Source: Natrinema salsiterrestre (GTDB taxonomy: Archaea > Halobacteriota > Halobacteria > Halobacteriales > Natrialbaceae). Taken from it: a stretch of 64,000 nucleotides of DNA. Below, piece after piece: positions 16,788-25,592 of the stretch (positions within the stretch are counted from its first letter, which is position 1; every line of letters starts with the position of its first letter). A model generated the notes under the pieces. That model saw nothing but the letters and a program-made list of their open reading frames with translations. It was not told the origin of the DNA and did no database searches. The stretch covers positions 186,001 through 250,000 of the forward strand of contig NZ_JAMQOT010000002.1 in NCBI RefSeq assembly GCF_029502005.1, read 5' to 3'. The position numbers and the translations under genes were made by a program.

Positions 16788-17328
16788 GCTGTTGCCTGCG
16801 ACGGGGGATCAAATACCGTTTTCGACGAGTCGCGATCTCTCGAGCGGGGCCGTCTTTCGCGATAAATCCCGCCTCAGGAGTGCCTATACGGGGCGTTCGG
16901 AGACAGAGAGGGTGGAAGAGGAGAGATCGGATCCCACCGGACCGGATCACCGGGGCTCGCCGGAGGCGAGGAGGAGGGCAGTGTCGCGGCCGGGGGGATC
17001 CGATCGAGAGGGGATCGTCGCCTCCGTGGTCACCAGCACGGAGACAGTGCGTACTGAACGGGTGTTCGATACGAACGCTCGCGTTCAGTCGTGCAGCTAT
17101 TATAGCGAGGGCGATTCCTCGAGGAACGCTGCCGGATCGCGTCGGGTTCGCCGATCCTCGCGAAAGCTGTCGGAGCGATCGATCCGGCTGCGAACCCATT
17201 GGCGGCACCTGCAGGCAGAACCGCTTTTATCGAATTCGTCGTCCGTCCCAACGGTTATCGAGCCCGTGTCCGTGAATAGACGGCTCGGCGGAACGGGAAG
17301 CACAGCGGTCGAACAGCTCTGTCGCGGT
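16788..17328. other. 541-base stretch without a convincing gene
   Basis: The reading frame of the downstream protease stays open back into this stretch, but the residues show no family character (mostly Arg, Ser and Thr). It carries the divergent upstream regions of the carboxyltransferase and the protease. A TATA-like CTTTTATC is present at about 17224-17231. No RNA gene is seen. Confidence 0.4.
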
Positions 17329-18501
17329 ATGTCGGGAAGACACATCGAAGGTCTCGTCCAGCGGCTCGCGACGCTTCGCGACCGACTCGAGACGGGAATG
17401 GATCGGCGAGAGTTCGTGCGAACCGTCGCTAGCGGCGGCTTCGCCATCGGGATGGCTCGGTGGCTCGGCGTCGACGACTTCCTCGCCGCCGACGACGGAG
17501 AGGTCCCCATCGTCACGGCGCTCGTCAGGGACGATCCGGACGACCCGTGGACCGTCCGCGAACGAACGCGGTACGTCCCCGCGGAGTGGTACGCCGCCGT
17601 CGAGAAGGCCTTCGAGGTGAACAGGCGGTTGGCTCGGTTCGCTTTCACGGGCTATCTGGGCAGCGCAGTCATCCCCGGCGACTACGGGAGCGGGACCGCC
17701 ACCGTCTCCGTCGGCCTCTCGAGCGACGGTCACTCCGTCGGCGAGCTGCTCGGGGAGTTCGCCGAGGGTATCGACATCGATCCGGAGACGATCATCGATG
17801 TCGAAGAGATCCAGGACGGTCCCGAAGCCTACGAGCCCCGCTTCGCCGACAGTCTCGCGGACGGCTCGGTCCCGAGCGGCGTCGCCTGCGAGACCCCCTC
17901 GAGCATGGCGACGCTCGGCCCGACGCTGTACCACCCCGACAGTAAGCAGCGGTTCTTCGTGACGGCAGATCACGCGTTCGGCGGGGATCGCGATTCGACC
18001 GAGGACGCGCTGTCGTTGCCGCGGCCGGACGACGACGCCATCGAACTCGGGGACGTCGTTCACTATCACCCCGTCGAAGACGTCGCCGCCGTCGAACCGA
18101 ACGGCTGGCTCGAGCCCGCGAGCAGGATCGACGCGCAGTCTCGGCCCCGCGTCCGCGGCCAGTTCACCAAGTTCGGGCTCGCCGACCTCGTCGCTCGAGA
18201 CCGGGAACTCGAGAAGGTCGGGGCCATGACCGGCCATACGACGGGAGAGATACAGGGCGTCGATGCCGTCACGTGTTTCACCGACGAGTTCTGTCGCCGC
18301 GGGCAGATCCGCTGGGGCGGCGAAATGGACCTGACCGACGGCGACAGCGGCTCGGTGAGCTACCACCCCGACCCCGAGGGCGAGGACGGCGACGTCCTCG
18401 TCGCGGGGTTCAACAACGCCCGGACCTGGTGGCCCGGACAGAGCTACGTCTGGGGCGTCGGCGCCTATCGATTGACCGAGAAGCACGGCTATCACTTCTG
18501 A
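17329..18501 (+). CDS. Tat-exported trypsin-like serine protease (putative)
   Basis: The 390-residue product has a Tat motif, DRREFVRT (R26 R27), followed by a weakly hydrophobic segment. A chymotrypsin-fold triad can be proposed: H215 in FFVTADHAFGG, D251 in PVEDVAAVEP and S340 in GDSGSVSYHP. Spacing and order (His, Asp, Ser) match family S1. Residues 55-190 form a large N-terminal region without known motifs. Cys316 and Cys322 could form a disulfide outside the cell. The start is uncertain: a GTG at 17266 and an ATG at 17398 (just before the Tat motif) are alternatives. The enzyme would act at the surface or in the medium. The next gene follows after five bases. Confidence 0.65.
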   Translation: MSGRHIEGLVQRLATLRDRLETGMDRREFVRTVASGGFAIGMARWLGVDDFLAADDGEVPIVTALVRDDPDDPWTVRERTRYVPAEWYAAVEKAFEVNRRLARFAFTGYLGSAVIPGDYGSGTATVSVGLSSDGHSVGELLGEFAEGIDIDPETIIDVEEIQDGPEAYEPRFADSLADGSVPSGVACETPSSMATLGPTLYHPDSKQRFFVTADHAFGGDRDSTEDALSLPRPDDDAIELGDVVHYHPVEDVAAVEPNGWLEPASRIDAQSRPRVRGQFTKFGLADLVARDRELEKVGAMTGHTTGEIQGVDAVTCFTDEFCRRGQIRWGGEMDLTDGDSGSVSYHPDPEGEDGDVLVAGFNNARTWWPGQSYVWGVGAYRLTEKHGYHF

Positions 18502-18506
18502 GACGA

Positions 18507-18755
18507 ATGAGCAACGATACGACGCGCGCCACGGAAACGGAATCCGGCCGGACACCCAGCGCCGCCAGCGCCGCCGTCAGCGGTATCCTCCGACTGCTTC
18601 TTGACCTGCTCGCCGTCTCGCTGTGGGTCCTCCTCCTGACGCTGCTGTTCCTCGAGACCGCCTGGCCGCGGTGGGCGTTCTACGCCCTCCTCGTCGCCGG
18701 CGTCGGGGTCTACGTCACCGTAACTGCGGCCTGGATACGACCTGACGAGAACTGA
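18507..18755 (+). CDS. Small two-helix membrane protein (DUF8119-like)
   Basis: An 82-residue membrane protein with two hydrophobic helices (residues 25-48 and 52-73) linked by a short Trp-Pro-Arg-Trp turn (TAWPRWAFYA). The N-terminal 20 residues are polar and Thr/Ser-rich. The pattern matches a widespread small haloarchaeal family that I believe is DUF8119; the identification is from memory. Function is unknown. It lies five bases after the protease gene on the same strand, so co-expression is likely and it might assist membrane association or export, but nothing in the sequence proves that. Confidence 0.7.
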   Translation: MSNDTTRATETESGRTPSAASAAVSGILRLLLDLLAVSLWVLLLTLLFLETAWPRWAFYALLVAGVGVYVTVTAAWIRPDEN

Positions 18756-18765
18756 TTCGACTCCG

Positions 18766-19635
18766 CTACGCGAGCGCCGCCTCGAGTCGCTCGATCAGGT
18801 CGTCGTTCCCGACGTGGAGCGGCGTCCGGTCGTGTAGATCGTCGGGTTCGACGGAAAGCAGCGACTGAGAGCCGTTCGAGGAGCGACCGCCGGCGCGCTC
18901 GACGACGTAGCCGATCGGGTTCCCCTCGAACTGGAGCCGGAGCTTTCCCTCGGGACGGGACTCGAGTGCGGGGTAGCCGAAGGTACCGCCGTACGTGAGC
19001 ACCTGATTGACGTCGCCGATCAGCGCGCCGCCGTAGCGGAGTTTGAGCTCCGATTCGATCTCGCGGGCGTACTCGCGGAAGTCTGCGGGCCAGTCGGGGA
19101 CGCGACCGCCGAAGCCGTAGACCACCGGCTCCGCGGGGAGGGTGACGTCGCGTTCGATGAGCGTTCGCTCGCCGCCGGTGAGTTCGTACTCCGAGACGGT
19201 CTCGTCGGTGGCGAGCACCATCGTCGTGATCGGGCCGTAGAGGACGTACCCCGCGGCGACGAGGGAGTCGCCGCGAGCCGGCAACGCGGCGTCGTAGACG
19301 CCGAAGATCGTCCCCATCGCGTTGTTGGACTGCAGGTTCGACGACCCGTCGAGCGGGTCGACCGCGACGGCGTAGGCCGACGACGCGGCGGGATCGTCGC
19401 CGCAGTCGACGACGGCGGCTCGTTCCTCGCTGGCGTACTGGCCGACGCCGTCGATTCCGGCGATCCGATCGCTGAGCAACTCGTCGGCCCAGACGTCGGC
19501 TTCCGCCTGCGTCTCGCCGCTCGGATTCTGCTCGTCGACCGTCCCGCGCCGGCCGATCAGTCCCTGTCGAATCTCCGTCGCCGATCGGCTGATCGTCGCC
19601 ACGACGTCTTCGACGACTGGATCGGACACCGTCAT
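18766..19635 (-). CDS. fbp: Class I fructose-1,6-bisphosphatase
   Basis: A 289-residue phosphatase hydrolysing fructose 1,6-bisphosphate to fructose 6-phosphate in gluconeogenesis. The metal-binding and catalytic signature DPLDGSSN lies near residue 103. The C-terminal region shows [19 protein letters not shown] and ERAGG, as in the eukaryote/bacterial-type FBPase of haloarchaea. The gene follows the aldolase gene by a single base on the same strand, so the two successive gluconeogenic steps are expressed together. The ATG at 19635 ([12 protein letters not shown]) is the family start; sequence upstream in frame belongs to the aldolase gene. Confidence 0.95.
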   Translation of the reverse strand: MTVSDPVVEDVVATISRSATEIRQGLIGRRGTVDEQNPSGETQAEADVWADELLSDRIAGIDGVGQYASEERAAVVDCGDDPAASSAYAVAVDPLDGSSNLQSNNAMGTIFGVYDAALPARGDSLVAAGYVLYGPITTMVLATDETVSEYELTGGERTLIERDVTLPAEPVVYGFGGRVPDWPADFREYAREIESELKLRYGGALIGDVNQVLTYGGTFGYPALESRPEGKLRLQFEGNPIGYVVERAGGRSSNGSQSLLSVEPDDLHDRTPLHVGNDDLIERLEAALA

Positions 19636-19636
19636 C

Positions 19637-20431
19637 CTATTCGGTCGCCTCGAGCGCCGCGTCGGCGGTCGCTTCCTCGTAGATGACCTCCTCGAGGGCG
19701 TCCAGGATCCGGGTCGGATTCTCGCGCTGCCACACGTTGCGGCCGACCGCGAGCCCGCTCGCACCGGCGCTGACGGCGGACTCGACCGTCGAGAGGAAGT
19801 CGTAGTCGGAGGTCTTCGACCCGCCGCTCATGACGACCTTCATGTCGCCCGCCGCCTTGCAGGCGTGCTCCATGGCGTCGGAACTGCCGGGATACTTGAC
19901 TTTCGCGATGTCGGCACCGACCTCGAGGGCGATGCGAGTCGCGTAGGAGATCGTGCCGGGTTTGGTGTCGTTCTTGAGTCCCTGGCCGCGCGGATAGGAC
20001 CACATGACGACGGGGAGGCCGTACTCCCGGGCTTTCTCGTGGATCTCTCGGAACTCCTCGTACATCTCGACTTCGTGGTTGGAACCGCTGTAGACCGTAA
20101 AGCCGACGGCATCGGCCCCGATCTCGGCCGCGTAGTCGACCGAGCAGTTGATCGCGGAGTCGGGTTCGCCCATCCACATGTTCGACGTGCCGTTGAGCTT
20201 CAGGAGGAGATTGACGTCGTCCTCGTAACTGGGGTAGTACCCCTCCGCGATCCCCTTCTGGACGGCCATCGACGTGACGGCGTCGTGCGTCGCCGTCTCG
20301 AATACCGTCGCCGGATCGAGTTTCTCCGGAACCTCATCGAAGTCGACGGGGCCGTGCTCGAGCCCGTGGTCCATCGCCAGAATCAGTGACTTGCCGTCGC
20401 GAACGATCGGAGAGTCGTCGATCGGGATCAT
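19637..20431 (-). CDS. fba: Class I fructose-bisphosphate aldolase, archaeal DhnA type
   Basis: A 264-residue Schiff-base aldolase joining or splitting fructose 1,6-bisphosphate and triose phosphates. Conserved features are [11 protein letters not shown] (residues 18-28) and AKVKYPG (176-182), where K177 is the expected Schiff-base lysine. W144 and Y146 (MWSYPRG) match the proton-relay residues of the archaeal enzyme, as known from Thermoproteus tenax. [10 protein letters not shown] near the C-terminus binds phosphate. It is the first gene of a two-gene operon with fructose-bisphosphatase, and the pair points to gluconeogenesis. A TATA box 27-30 bases upstream suggests a leaderless mRNA. Confidence 0.95.
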   Translation of the reverse strand: MIPIDDSPIVRDGKSLILAMDHGLEHGPVDFDEVPEKLDPATVFETATHDAVTSMAVQKGIAEGYYPSYEDDVNLLLKLNGTSNMWMGEPDSAINCSVDYAAEIGADAVGFTVYSGSNHEVEMYEEFREIHEKAREYGLPVVMWSYPRGQGLKNDTKPGTISYATRIALEVGADIAKVKYPGSSDAMEHACKAAGDMKVVMSGGSKTSDYDFLSTVESAVSAGASGLAVGRNVWQRENPTRILDALEEVIYEEATADAALEATE

Positions 20432-20454
20432 CTGATAGACGGTCCAACAGGCCG

Positions 20455-20463
20455 CTATAAATC
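20455..20463 (-). promoter_or_regulatory. TATA box of the aldolase/FBPase operon
   Basis: On the minus strand ATTTATAGC lies 24-32 bases before the aldolase ATG at 20431, the expected spacing for a leaderless promoter. Confidence 0.55.
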
Positions 20464-20643
20464 TCTAATGATCCGGGTTATCGAAATTGAGTATAAGAGT
20501 AGTAACACTCCCGAATTTCGGAGGACGGCGATCCGACCGGGCGACGCGTCAGTGGCCCGTTCGAGTACCGAAGCGGGTCGCTTTCCGTCTGAATCGGTGG
20601 CCGAGAGTCACAGCACGTCACGTGAACGGCCAGAGTCGAGCGG

Positions 20644-21396
20644 TTACTCGACGAGTTCGCGCGCGTTGTGCCGCCACGTCCGGACGTGCAGCACGTTCAG
20701 TTCGAGCACGTTCGCGACGCCCATCGCGTCCACCGTCGCCAGTCGCTCCGCCGAGCGGATCCCGGCCTCGGCCAGTACCTCGGCGTCGTCGGGTCCGACA
20801 CCCGTGACGGCGGTGATCGGCGTGGGTCTCGGATACGGCCGCTCCGACGGTCGCTCCCGTTCGACCGCGATGGGTTCGGAATGTTCGTACTCGAAGGTCT
20901 GCCACTCCTCGTCGTCGCTGACGGCGATCCACTCGCGTTCGGCGTCGCCGAGCCCGCGGACTTCGCTCGAGCGCCGGTCGAGGTCCCCCTCGCTCTCGAA
21001 CGACCACGGTAGCGAAAACCGCCGGCGAAGCGCGGCCGCGACCGTTTCGTCGACGCCCTCGTCCAGTAGCATCCGATAGGAGTACTCTTTGTTCGGGACC
21101 ACGCCCGGATCGATACCCGCCGCCTCGAGATCTGCGCGCTCGTCGGCATCGATCCCCGCGTCGACCGCCCGAGCGGACCCGCGGTCCGTCGTATCGTCCT
21201 CCGTCGCCGCCTCGAGCGGGTCCGCTTCGTCGAACCCGAGCTGGACATCGTCATCGGCGGCGTCGACCGGATGGCTGATGTCGCTGACGTCGACAGTGAT
21301 ACCGATGTCGACGACGGTGTTCTCTTCGCCGTCGACGTCGCTAGCGTTCCCCGAACCTATCTTCCCACCAACGTGTTTCTTGCTCACGCGATTCAC
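20644..21396 (-). CDS. Helix-hairpin-helix protein (DUF7409-like)
   Basis: A 250-residue soluble acidic protein. The C-terminal 55 residues form a helix-hairpin-helix unit (ITAVTGVGPDDAEVLAEAGIRSAERLATVDA), the DNA-binding or oligomerising element of repair and recombination proteins. A second related piece lies at about residues 95-140 (AGIDPGVVPNKEYSYRMLLDEGVDETVAAALRRRF). The N-terminus (SKKHVGGKIGSGN) is followed by an acidic linker. It resembles the haloarchaeal DUF7409 group; the name is from memory. Its role is unknown, though binding of DNA is plausible. It is close to the end of the CO dehydrogenase operon, but its start is preceded by a 127-base gap. Confidence 0.65.
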   Translation of the reverse strand: MNRVSKKHVGGKIGSGNASDVDGEENTVVDIGITVDVSDISHPVDAADDDVQLGFDEADPLEAATEDDTTDRGSARAVDAGIDADERADLEAAGIDPGVVPNKEYSYRMLLDEGVDETVAAALRRRFSLPWSFESEGDLDRRSSEVRGLGDAEREWIAVSDDEEWQTFEYEHSEPIAVERERPSERPYPRPTPITAVTGVGPDDAEVLAEAGIRSAERLATVDAMGVANVLELNVLHVRTWRHNARELVE

Positions 21397-21523
21397 CGAG
21401 TCTGTCTTGAACTCACATCCATCGCCCTTGAAGGTTTCTCCGATTCGTTACCGTCGGGGAAGAATCTGTCGCGGTCGAGGCGGACTGCCGCGAGCGACCG
21501 GCCCGCACAGAGATCCCGGCGAT

Positions 21524-21856
21524 TCACGGAACAACGACGGCGAGAATCAGGAGAACGCCACCGAAACCGAGACTCGCGATTCGCCACGGTTCCCGCATCC
21601 AGGCGGCCCACGCCCCGACGGCCAGTGGCGATTCCACGGCGTCCCGACCGTCCCCGCGACGGCCCTTCTCTGTACGCGAGGCTGACGACGACCGCACGCC
21701 GTTCTCGAGCGTTCGGGCGACCGTCAGACACCCCTGACAGCAAAAGGTACCCTCGAGCGCCGGATCGGTAATCGATCGCGGGGCCGGGAGCGAACACAGC
21801 GAACAGTTCGAACTCGAGTCAGACGGGCGGTCGCCGTGGCAGCTGTCGCGGCTCAT
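21524..21856 (-). CDS. Small Cys-rich membrane protein with heavy-metal-ATPase-like metal-binding domain
   Basis: A 110-residue protein, last in the CO dehydrogenase gene chain. Residues 18-43 hold C-x2-C (CSLC) and FCCQGC, six cysteines in all when C6 is included. This resembles the N-terminal metal-binding module of haloarchaeal copper/heavy-metal P-type ATPases. Residues 92-109 form one C-terminal membrane helix. A copper-handling or storage role at the membrane is plausible. The ATG at 21856 overlaps the stop of the preceding DUF2061 gene (ATGA), so the two are translationally coupled. The FCC-x-GC motif recurs in the XdhC-YHS fusion of the same cluster. The role in CO dehydrogenase maturation is inferred. 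Confidence 0.7.
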   Translation of the reverse strand: MSRDSCHGDRPSDSSSNCSLCSLPAPRSITDPALEGTFCCQGCLTVARTLENGVRSSSASRTEKGRRGDGRDAVESPLAVGAWAAWMREPWRIASLGFGGVLLILAVVVP

Positions 21857-22125
21857 CGCGTGTTTCGAGGCCCGCTCGCTCCCGTGGTCCGAGCGCCCCA
21901 CTCGATGCGATCCCACAGCCGCTCATAGCCGTAATAGGTCCCCGTCTTCACCAGATTCGCGGCGATCCCGATGTTGAGCGCGTCGCCGACGTCGCCGACG
22001 AACAGCCAGGCGATCGTGACCGTGATACAGAGCATGACGAACCGATAACAGACGGTCTTCACGATCACCCGTGACCGGCCCTGAAGCGGCTGGCCGGCGA
22101 GGACCGAACTACTGCGGAGCGACAT
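21853..22125 (-). CDS. DUF2061 membrane protein
   Basis: A 90-residue membrane protein of the DUF2061 family. The family signature is visible as KTVCYRFVMLCITVTIAWLF and GDALNIGIAANLVKTGTYYGYERLWDRIEWG, giving two membrane helices with a characteristic YYxYERLWxxIxWG end. The function of the family is unknown; elsewhere members are sometimes fused or adjacent to sulfate-activation genes. It overlaps the upstream XdhC gene by 17 bases and the downstream Cys-rich protein by four, so it is firmly part of the operon. Its presence in a CO dehydrogenase locus hints at a membrane role in sulfur or metal supply, but this is inference. Confidence 0.85.
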   Translation of the reverse strand: MSLRSSSVLAGQPLQGRSRVIVKTVCYRFVMLCITVTIAWLFVGDVGDALNIGIAANLVKTGTYYGYERLWDRIEWGARTTGASGPRNTR

Positions 22126-23278
22126 CGCCCTCCGACTCGACGGTCACGCGGTCGTGAATGTGCCCCTCTCGGGTTCGCAGGTGGCGCGGCGTCCGATCGT
22201 TGGAGACCGCCAGTACCTCCGCGACGATACTGTGTGCGATCTGGTAAGGGGACCCGCCCCCGAGGTCGAGCCCGATCGGCGTGTACAGCGACGACAGCGT
22301 CGCCTCGTCGAACGTCCGCCCTTCGTCTTTGAACGCCGCGAGCATCTCCTGAAACCGCTTTTCCGGCCCCATCAGGCCGACGTACGGAACGGGCGAGTCC
22401 AGTAACCCCTCGATCGCCAACCGATCGTCGACGAAGTTGTGCGACATGACGACCGCGTACGTGCGCTCGTCGAGATCGATCGCGTCGGCGACGGCTCCCG
22501 GCGAGGTCGTCAGCGTCTCGTCGGCGTCCGGAAACCGCTCCTCGAGGTCGACGCTCCCGCGGAAGCCGACCACGGTGACCCGGAAATCGTTCTTCGCGGC
22601 CAGTTCCGTGACCGGCCCGACGTCGTGACCCGACCCGAACACGACGAGATCCGTCGGCGCGGCGATCCCGTCGGTGAAGACCGCGAGCGATCCCCGCTCC
22701 GACTCGAGTTCGACGACGTCGGCGCGGCCGCGCTCGGCCAGCTCGCCCGCCGGCCCCGAGAGTTCGGCGGGCCACTCCGACGCCGGCGCTCCCGTCGGCG
22801 TCGTGAGCCCCTTCTCCTCCGAATGGTAGTACGCGCGGTCGCCCTCCTCGAGCCGGCCGCTCCGGCCCTCGAGAACGGTGAGGACGGCGACGTTCCGCCC
22901 GTCCGCGAAGGCCTCGACGGCCGGCCGGTAGGCCTCGGTCAGCGGCTCCAGCAGGACGTCGATGATCCCGTTGCAGCCGACGCCGAGCCCCCAGACGTCC
23001 TCGTCGCCCTCCATCAGATCGTAGGTCACCAGCTCCGGGCGGCCGCGTTCGCGGACGGACTCCGCCGCCGCGAGCAGTTCGTCCTCGAGGCAGCCGGCCG
23101 TAATGCTCCCGACGCCCTCGCCGGCGTCGTCGAGGAGCATCTTTGCGCCCGGCCGTCGGTACGCGTTCCCCTCGACGTCGATGATCGTCGCCAGGACGTC
23201 CGTCCCCGCCGCGTCGAGTCGCTCGTGAACCCGCTGTACTACCTCGGTCTCCGGAACGCTCCAGTTGCTTCGTGTCAT
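22109..23278 (-). CDS. XdhC/CoxI-family molybdenum-cofactor maturation protein
   Basis: A 389-residue XdhC family protein with both domains: the N-terminal XdhC_CoxI domain (residues 10-110, with GSITAGCLEDEL and a GVGCNGIIDVLLEP segment), and a C-terminal Rossmann domain starting near residue 200 (LVVFGSGHDVGPVTELAA) and ending YQIAHSIVAEVLAV. Family members bind molybdenum cofactor, help its terminal sulfuration and insert it into xanthine-dehydrogenase-type enzymes. The gene is four-base coupled to the DUF364 gene upstream. A second XdhC, fused to a YHS domain, lies in the same operon, so the two may have divided the work. The ATG at 23278 (MTRSNWSVPETE) is favoured over an upstream frame. 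Confidence 0.92.
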   Translation of the reverse strand: MTRSNWSVPETEVVQRVHERLDAAGTDVLATIIDVEGNAYRRPGAKMLLDDAGEGVGSITAGCLEDELLAAAESVRERGRPELVTYDLMEGDEDVWGLGVGCNGIIDVLLEPLTEAYRPAVEAFADGRNVAVLTVLEGRSGRLEEGDRAYYHSEEKGLTTPTGAPASEWPAELSGPAGELAERGRADVVELESERGSLAVFTDGIAAPTDLVVFGSGHDVGPVTELAAKNDFRVTVVGFRGSVDLEERFPDADETLTTSPGAVADAIDLDERTYAVVMSHNFVDDRLAIEGLLDSPVPYVGLMGPEKRFQEMLAAFKDEGRTFDEATLSSLYTPIGLDLGGGSPYQIAHSIVAEVLAVSNDRTPRHLRTREGHIHDRVTVESEGDVAPQ

Positions 23279-24177
23279 TGTCTGGTCTGTAACGAGTCGA
23301 TATCCCGGTCGTTCACCGCGTACACTTTGCGGACGCCGATATCGTGCAAGTCCGTCCCGCACGCGCCGGCCTCGACGGCCTCACGAACCCGGTCGCGGTC
23401 GGTCACCGACGCCCCGGCGACGACGTCGACGCCGGCGTCGAACGCCGGTGCAGGAAGCACCGACGCCGTCGCTCCGATCAAGACCACCGTCGACGTCGCC
23501 GGTGCGGCCTCGAGATACGCCTCGAGCCCGCCGTAAATGAACGCGGAACCCGTGACGAAGATCACGTCGGCGTCCGCCATCGCCGCGCTCGCTTCTGTCG
23601 GCGGGAACGTCGTGACGCGGACGCTCTCGGGTACCGAGATCGTGCCGACGTCCCGCCGTTCGATGACCCGAACGTCGACGTCGGCGAATTTCCGGAACGC
23701 CGGGCGAAAGAGGCCGACCGTCGCGATCACGTCGACGTCCGGGTCCAGGAGGGCCATCGGATCGCCCGGCTCCCAGTCGACGAACGGCGCCGACAGCGCG
23801 TTGACCGCCGCGACGCCGAGCGCGGTCTCGACCGACGGTTCCGCCTCCCCGTCGCCGGAACCGTCGGTGGCCTCGCCCGACGAGTCGCTCCGCGGCCGCG
23901 TCGCCCACTCGAGGAGCGTGTCGAGGTCGACGCCGTCGGCGGGCTCCTCGAACGCGATCGTGGTCCCCGCGCCCCCGGACGGGCGGTGAGCGAGGCCCGC
24001 ACTCCGTCGGCCCTCGGGTGTCCCCTCGGCGCCGGCCGCGTCCTCGTCCGCGGGACCGACGCTCGCTTCGACCATGACCGCCGCCGTCCCGACCGTGACG
24101 CGCTCGCTGCACGCTCCGTCGAGCGCGCTCATCGACCGGAGACGGTCGACGACGGCCGGAAGGATCGGCTCGATCAT
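23275..24177 (-). CDS. DUF364 (putative heavy-metal chelation) Rossmann-like protein
   Basis: A 300-residue protein. The C-terminal half has the DUF364 pattern: IATVGLFRPAFRKF, a middle segment VIERRDVGTISVP, then ADVIFVTGSAFIYGGLEAYL, VVLIGATASVLPAPAFDAGVDVVAG and a closing helix. The N-terminal third (TVGTAAVMVEAS, and a Ser/Gly/Glu-rich stretch at about 95-112) matches the DUF4213-like half usually found with it, but is interrupted by an acidic insertion. The family is listed as a putative heavy-metal chelation protein and is often near molybdenum enzymes. Four-base overlaps on both sides tie it to coxE and XdhC. Its presence suggests a metal or cofactor chaperone role here (inference). 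Confidence 0.8.
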   Translation of the reverse strand: MIEPILPAVVDRLRSMSALDGACSERVTVGTAAVMVEASVGPADEDAAGAEGTPEGRRSAGLAHRPSGGAGTTIAFEEPADGVDLDTLLEWATRPRSDSSGEATDGSGDGEAEPSVETALGVAAVNALSAPFVDWEPGDPMALLDPDVDVIATVGLFRPAFRKFADVDVRVIERRDVGTISVPESVRVTTFPPTEASAAMADADVIFVTGSAFIYGGLEAYLEAAPATSTVVLIGATASVLPAPAFDAGVDVVAGASVTDRDRVREAVEAGACGTDLHDIGVRKVYAVNDRDIDSLQTRQ

Positions 24178-25592
24178 CCGGCATCGCCTCCGTCGGGTTC
24201 GGCTCCGATCCGCCGCGGATCGTGTTCGTATCCGATCGGCCCGTCGGTCCCGCGGCGCTCGAGCTGTCGCGCGGCCTCGGCGAGATCGGACGGTCCGGCG
24301 AAGCCGAACAGCCCGTCGACGTACGGGAGACAGGTCGCCATGCCCCGCGAGCTGGGTTCGTAGGCCGGCGAGACCGCCAGCGGATTGAGCCAGACGACCG
24401 CGTCGGCCCGGCGGGCCAGCCAAGTGACGCCGTCCTCGAGGGCTTCCGGGTCTCCGACGTCGAGGCCGTCGCTGACCACGACGACGACGGTTCGGCGATC
24501 AACCGCGTGGGGGTGGCGTCGCCGGAGCGTCTCGAACGCGCCGCCGATCCGCGTCCCGCCGCCCCACTCGATCTCGGCCTCTCGGAGCGCGGTGGCGGGA
24601 TCGCCGTCCGCACGCTCGAACTCCCTGGTCGCGTCGATCAGGTCGGTATCGAACAGGAAGACTGAGCCCCTGCGAGCGGTGTCCTGTAACCGTTCCGCGA
24701 CGGCGAGTAGCGTGTCTCGGTCGATGGTATCGAGGACGGAGCCGCTGACGTCGATCAACAGGCAACAGCGGAGTTCGCTCGGGACCGGTTCGCGCGTCGG
24801 GAGTTCCATCGCGGTCCCGCCGGTCCCGAGGCTCTCCCGGAGGGCCCGCCGTGCGTCGACGCGGTCGCCGCGCTCGGCCCGCCGGGTGCGCCGTCCCGAG
24901 ATCGTCGCGAGCGCGGCGACGAACCGGTCGATCGCCGCGCCCTCGCTATCGGACAGCGAGGCGCCGTCGGCGGCTACGGGCTCGCGGTCGCCGACGGCGC
25001 TATACCGACGCGCGGCGCCGTCGGCGGCGTCGACCGCCGTTTCGCCGGTGGCGTGCCGGCGCCCGGTCGAAATCCTGACGTCGACGCTCTCGGTCCCCTC
25101 GCTCGCGTCGGGCGTCGACGCTTCGGCGTCGGACAGGAACTCGGACTCGGCGTCCGACTCGAGGTCGGCCGCCGGCTCCGTCTCGGACTCGTCGCCGTCG
25201 GTCGCGGGAGTCCCCTCGTGGGTCGCGATTCGGTCGATTCCGGTCCGCAACCGGTGCCAGAACGTCGGAAACTCCTCGTCGAAGACCGCACCGTCGTCCG
25301 CGCCGGTCAGCAGCGTCGCTCGCAGCGCGTCCGCGGCGGGCTCCCGGTCGGCGAGACCGACCACGGAGAGCGCGCGCGCTGCCTCGAGCGTTCCGTCCGC
25401 CGCCACCGTCGCGCCCTCGCGGCGGAGCCGCCCCACGAACCGAACGAGTTCCGTCAGGACGTGCTTCCGGGCGCCCTCGAAGTCCGGCACGGCGTCCCCG
25501 CTCGCTCGGTCGAGGCCCCGCACCACGCGCCGCTCGGCGTCGGCTCGGGAGCCGTCGTCGACGGGGTTCGAGGGGGTCCGATTTGGAGACAT
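24174..25592 (-). CDS. coxE: CoxE-like von Willebrand A domain protein
   Basis: A 472-residue cytoplasmic protein of the CoxE/VWA-containing family. Residues 15-120 form a helical region, 125-235 an acidic low-complexity linker, and 270-460 the VWA domain with the metal-binding site DVSGS (281-285) in LLIDVSGSVLD, plus GGGTRIGGAF and VVVSDGLD. CoxE works with the AAA ATPase CoxD in building the CuSMoO2 centre of CO dehydrogenase, as shown for Oligotropha (Afipia) carboxidovorans. The gene overlaps coxD by one base and the DUF364 gene by four. The long acidic linker is longer than in bacterial CoxE and fits halophilic adaptation. Confidence 0.88.
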   Translation of the reverse strand: MSPNRTPSNPVDDGSRADAERRVVRGLDRASGDAVPDFEGARKHVLTELVRFVGRLRREGATVAADGTLEAARALSVVGLADREPAADALRATLLTGADDGAVFDEEFPTFWHRLRTGIDRIATHEGTPATDGDESETEPAADLESDAESEFLSDAEASTPDASEGTESVDVRISTGRRHATGETAVDAADGAARRYSAVGDREPVAADGASLSDSEGAAIDRFVAALATISGRRTRRAERGDRVDARRALRESLGTGGTAMELPTREPVPSELRCCLLIDVSGSVLDTIDRDTLLAVAERLQDTARRGSVFLFDTDLIDATREFERADGDPATALREAEIEWGGGTRIGGAFETLRRRHPHAVDRRTVVVVVSDGLDVGDPEALEDGVTWLARRADAVVWLNPLAVSPAYEPSSRGMATCLPYVDGLFGFAGPSDLAEAARQLERRGTDGPIGYEHDPRRIGAEPDGGDAG

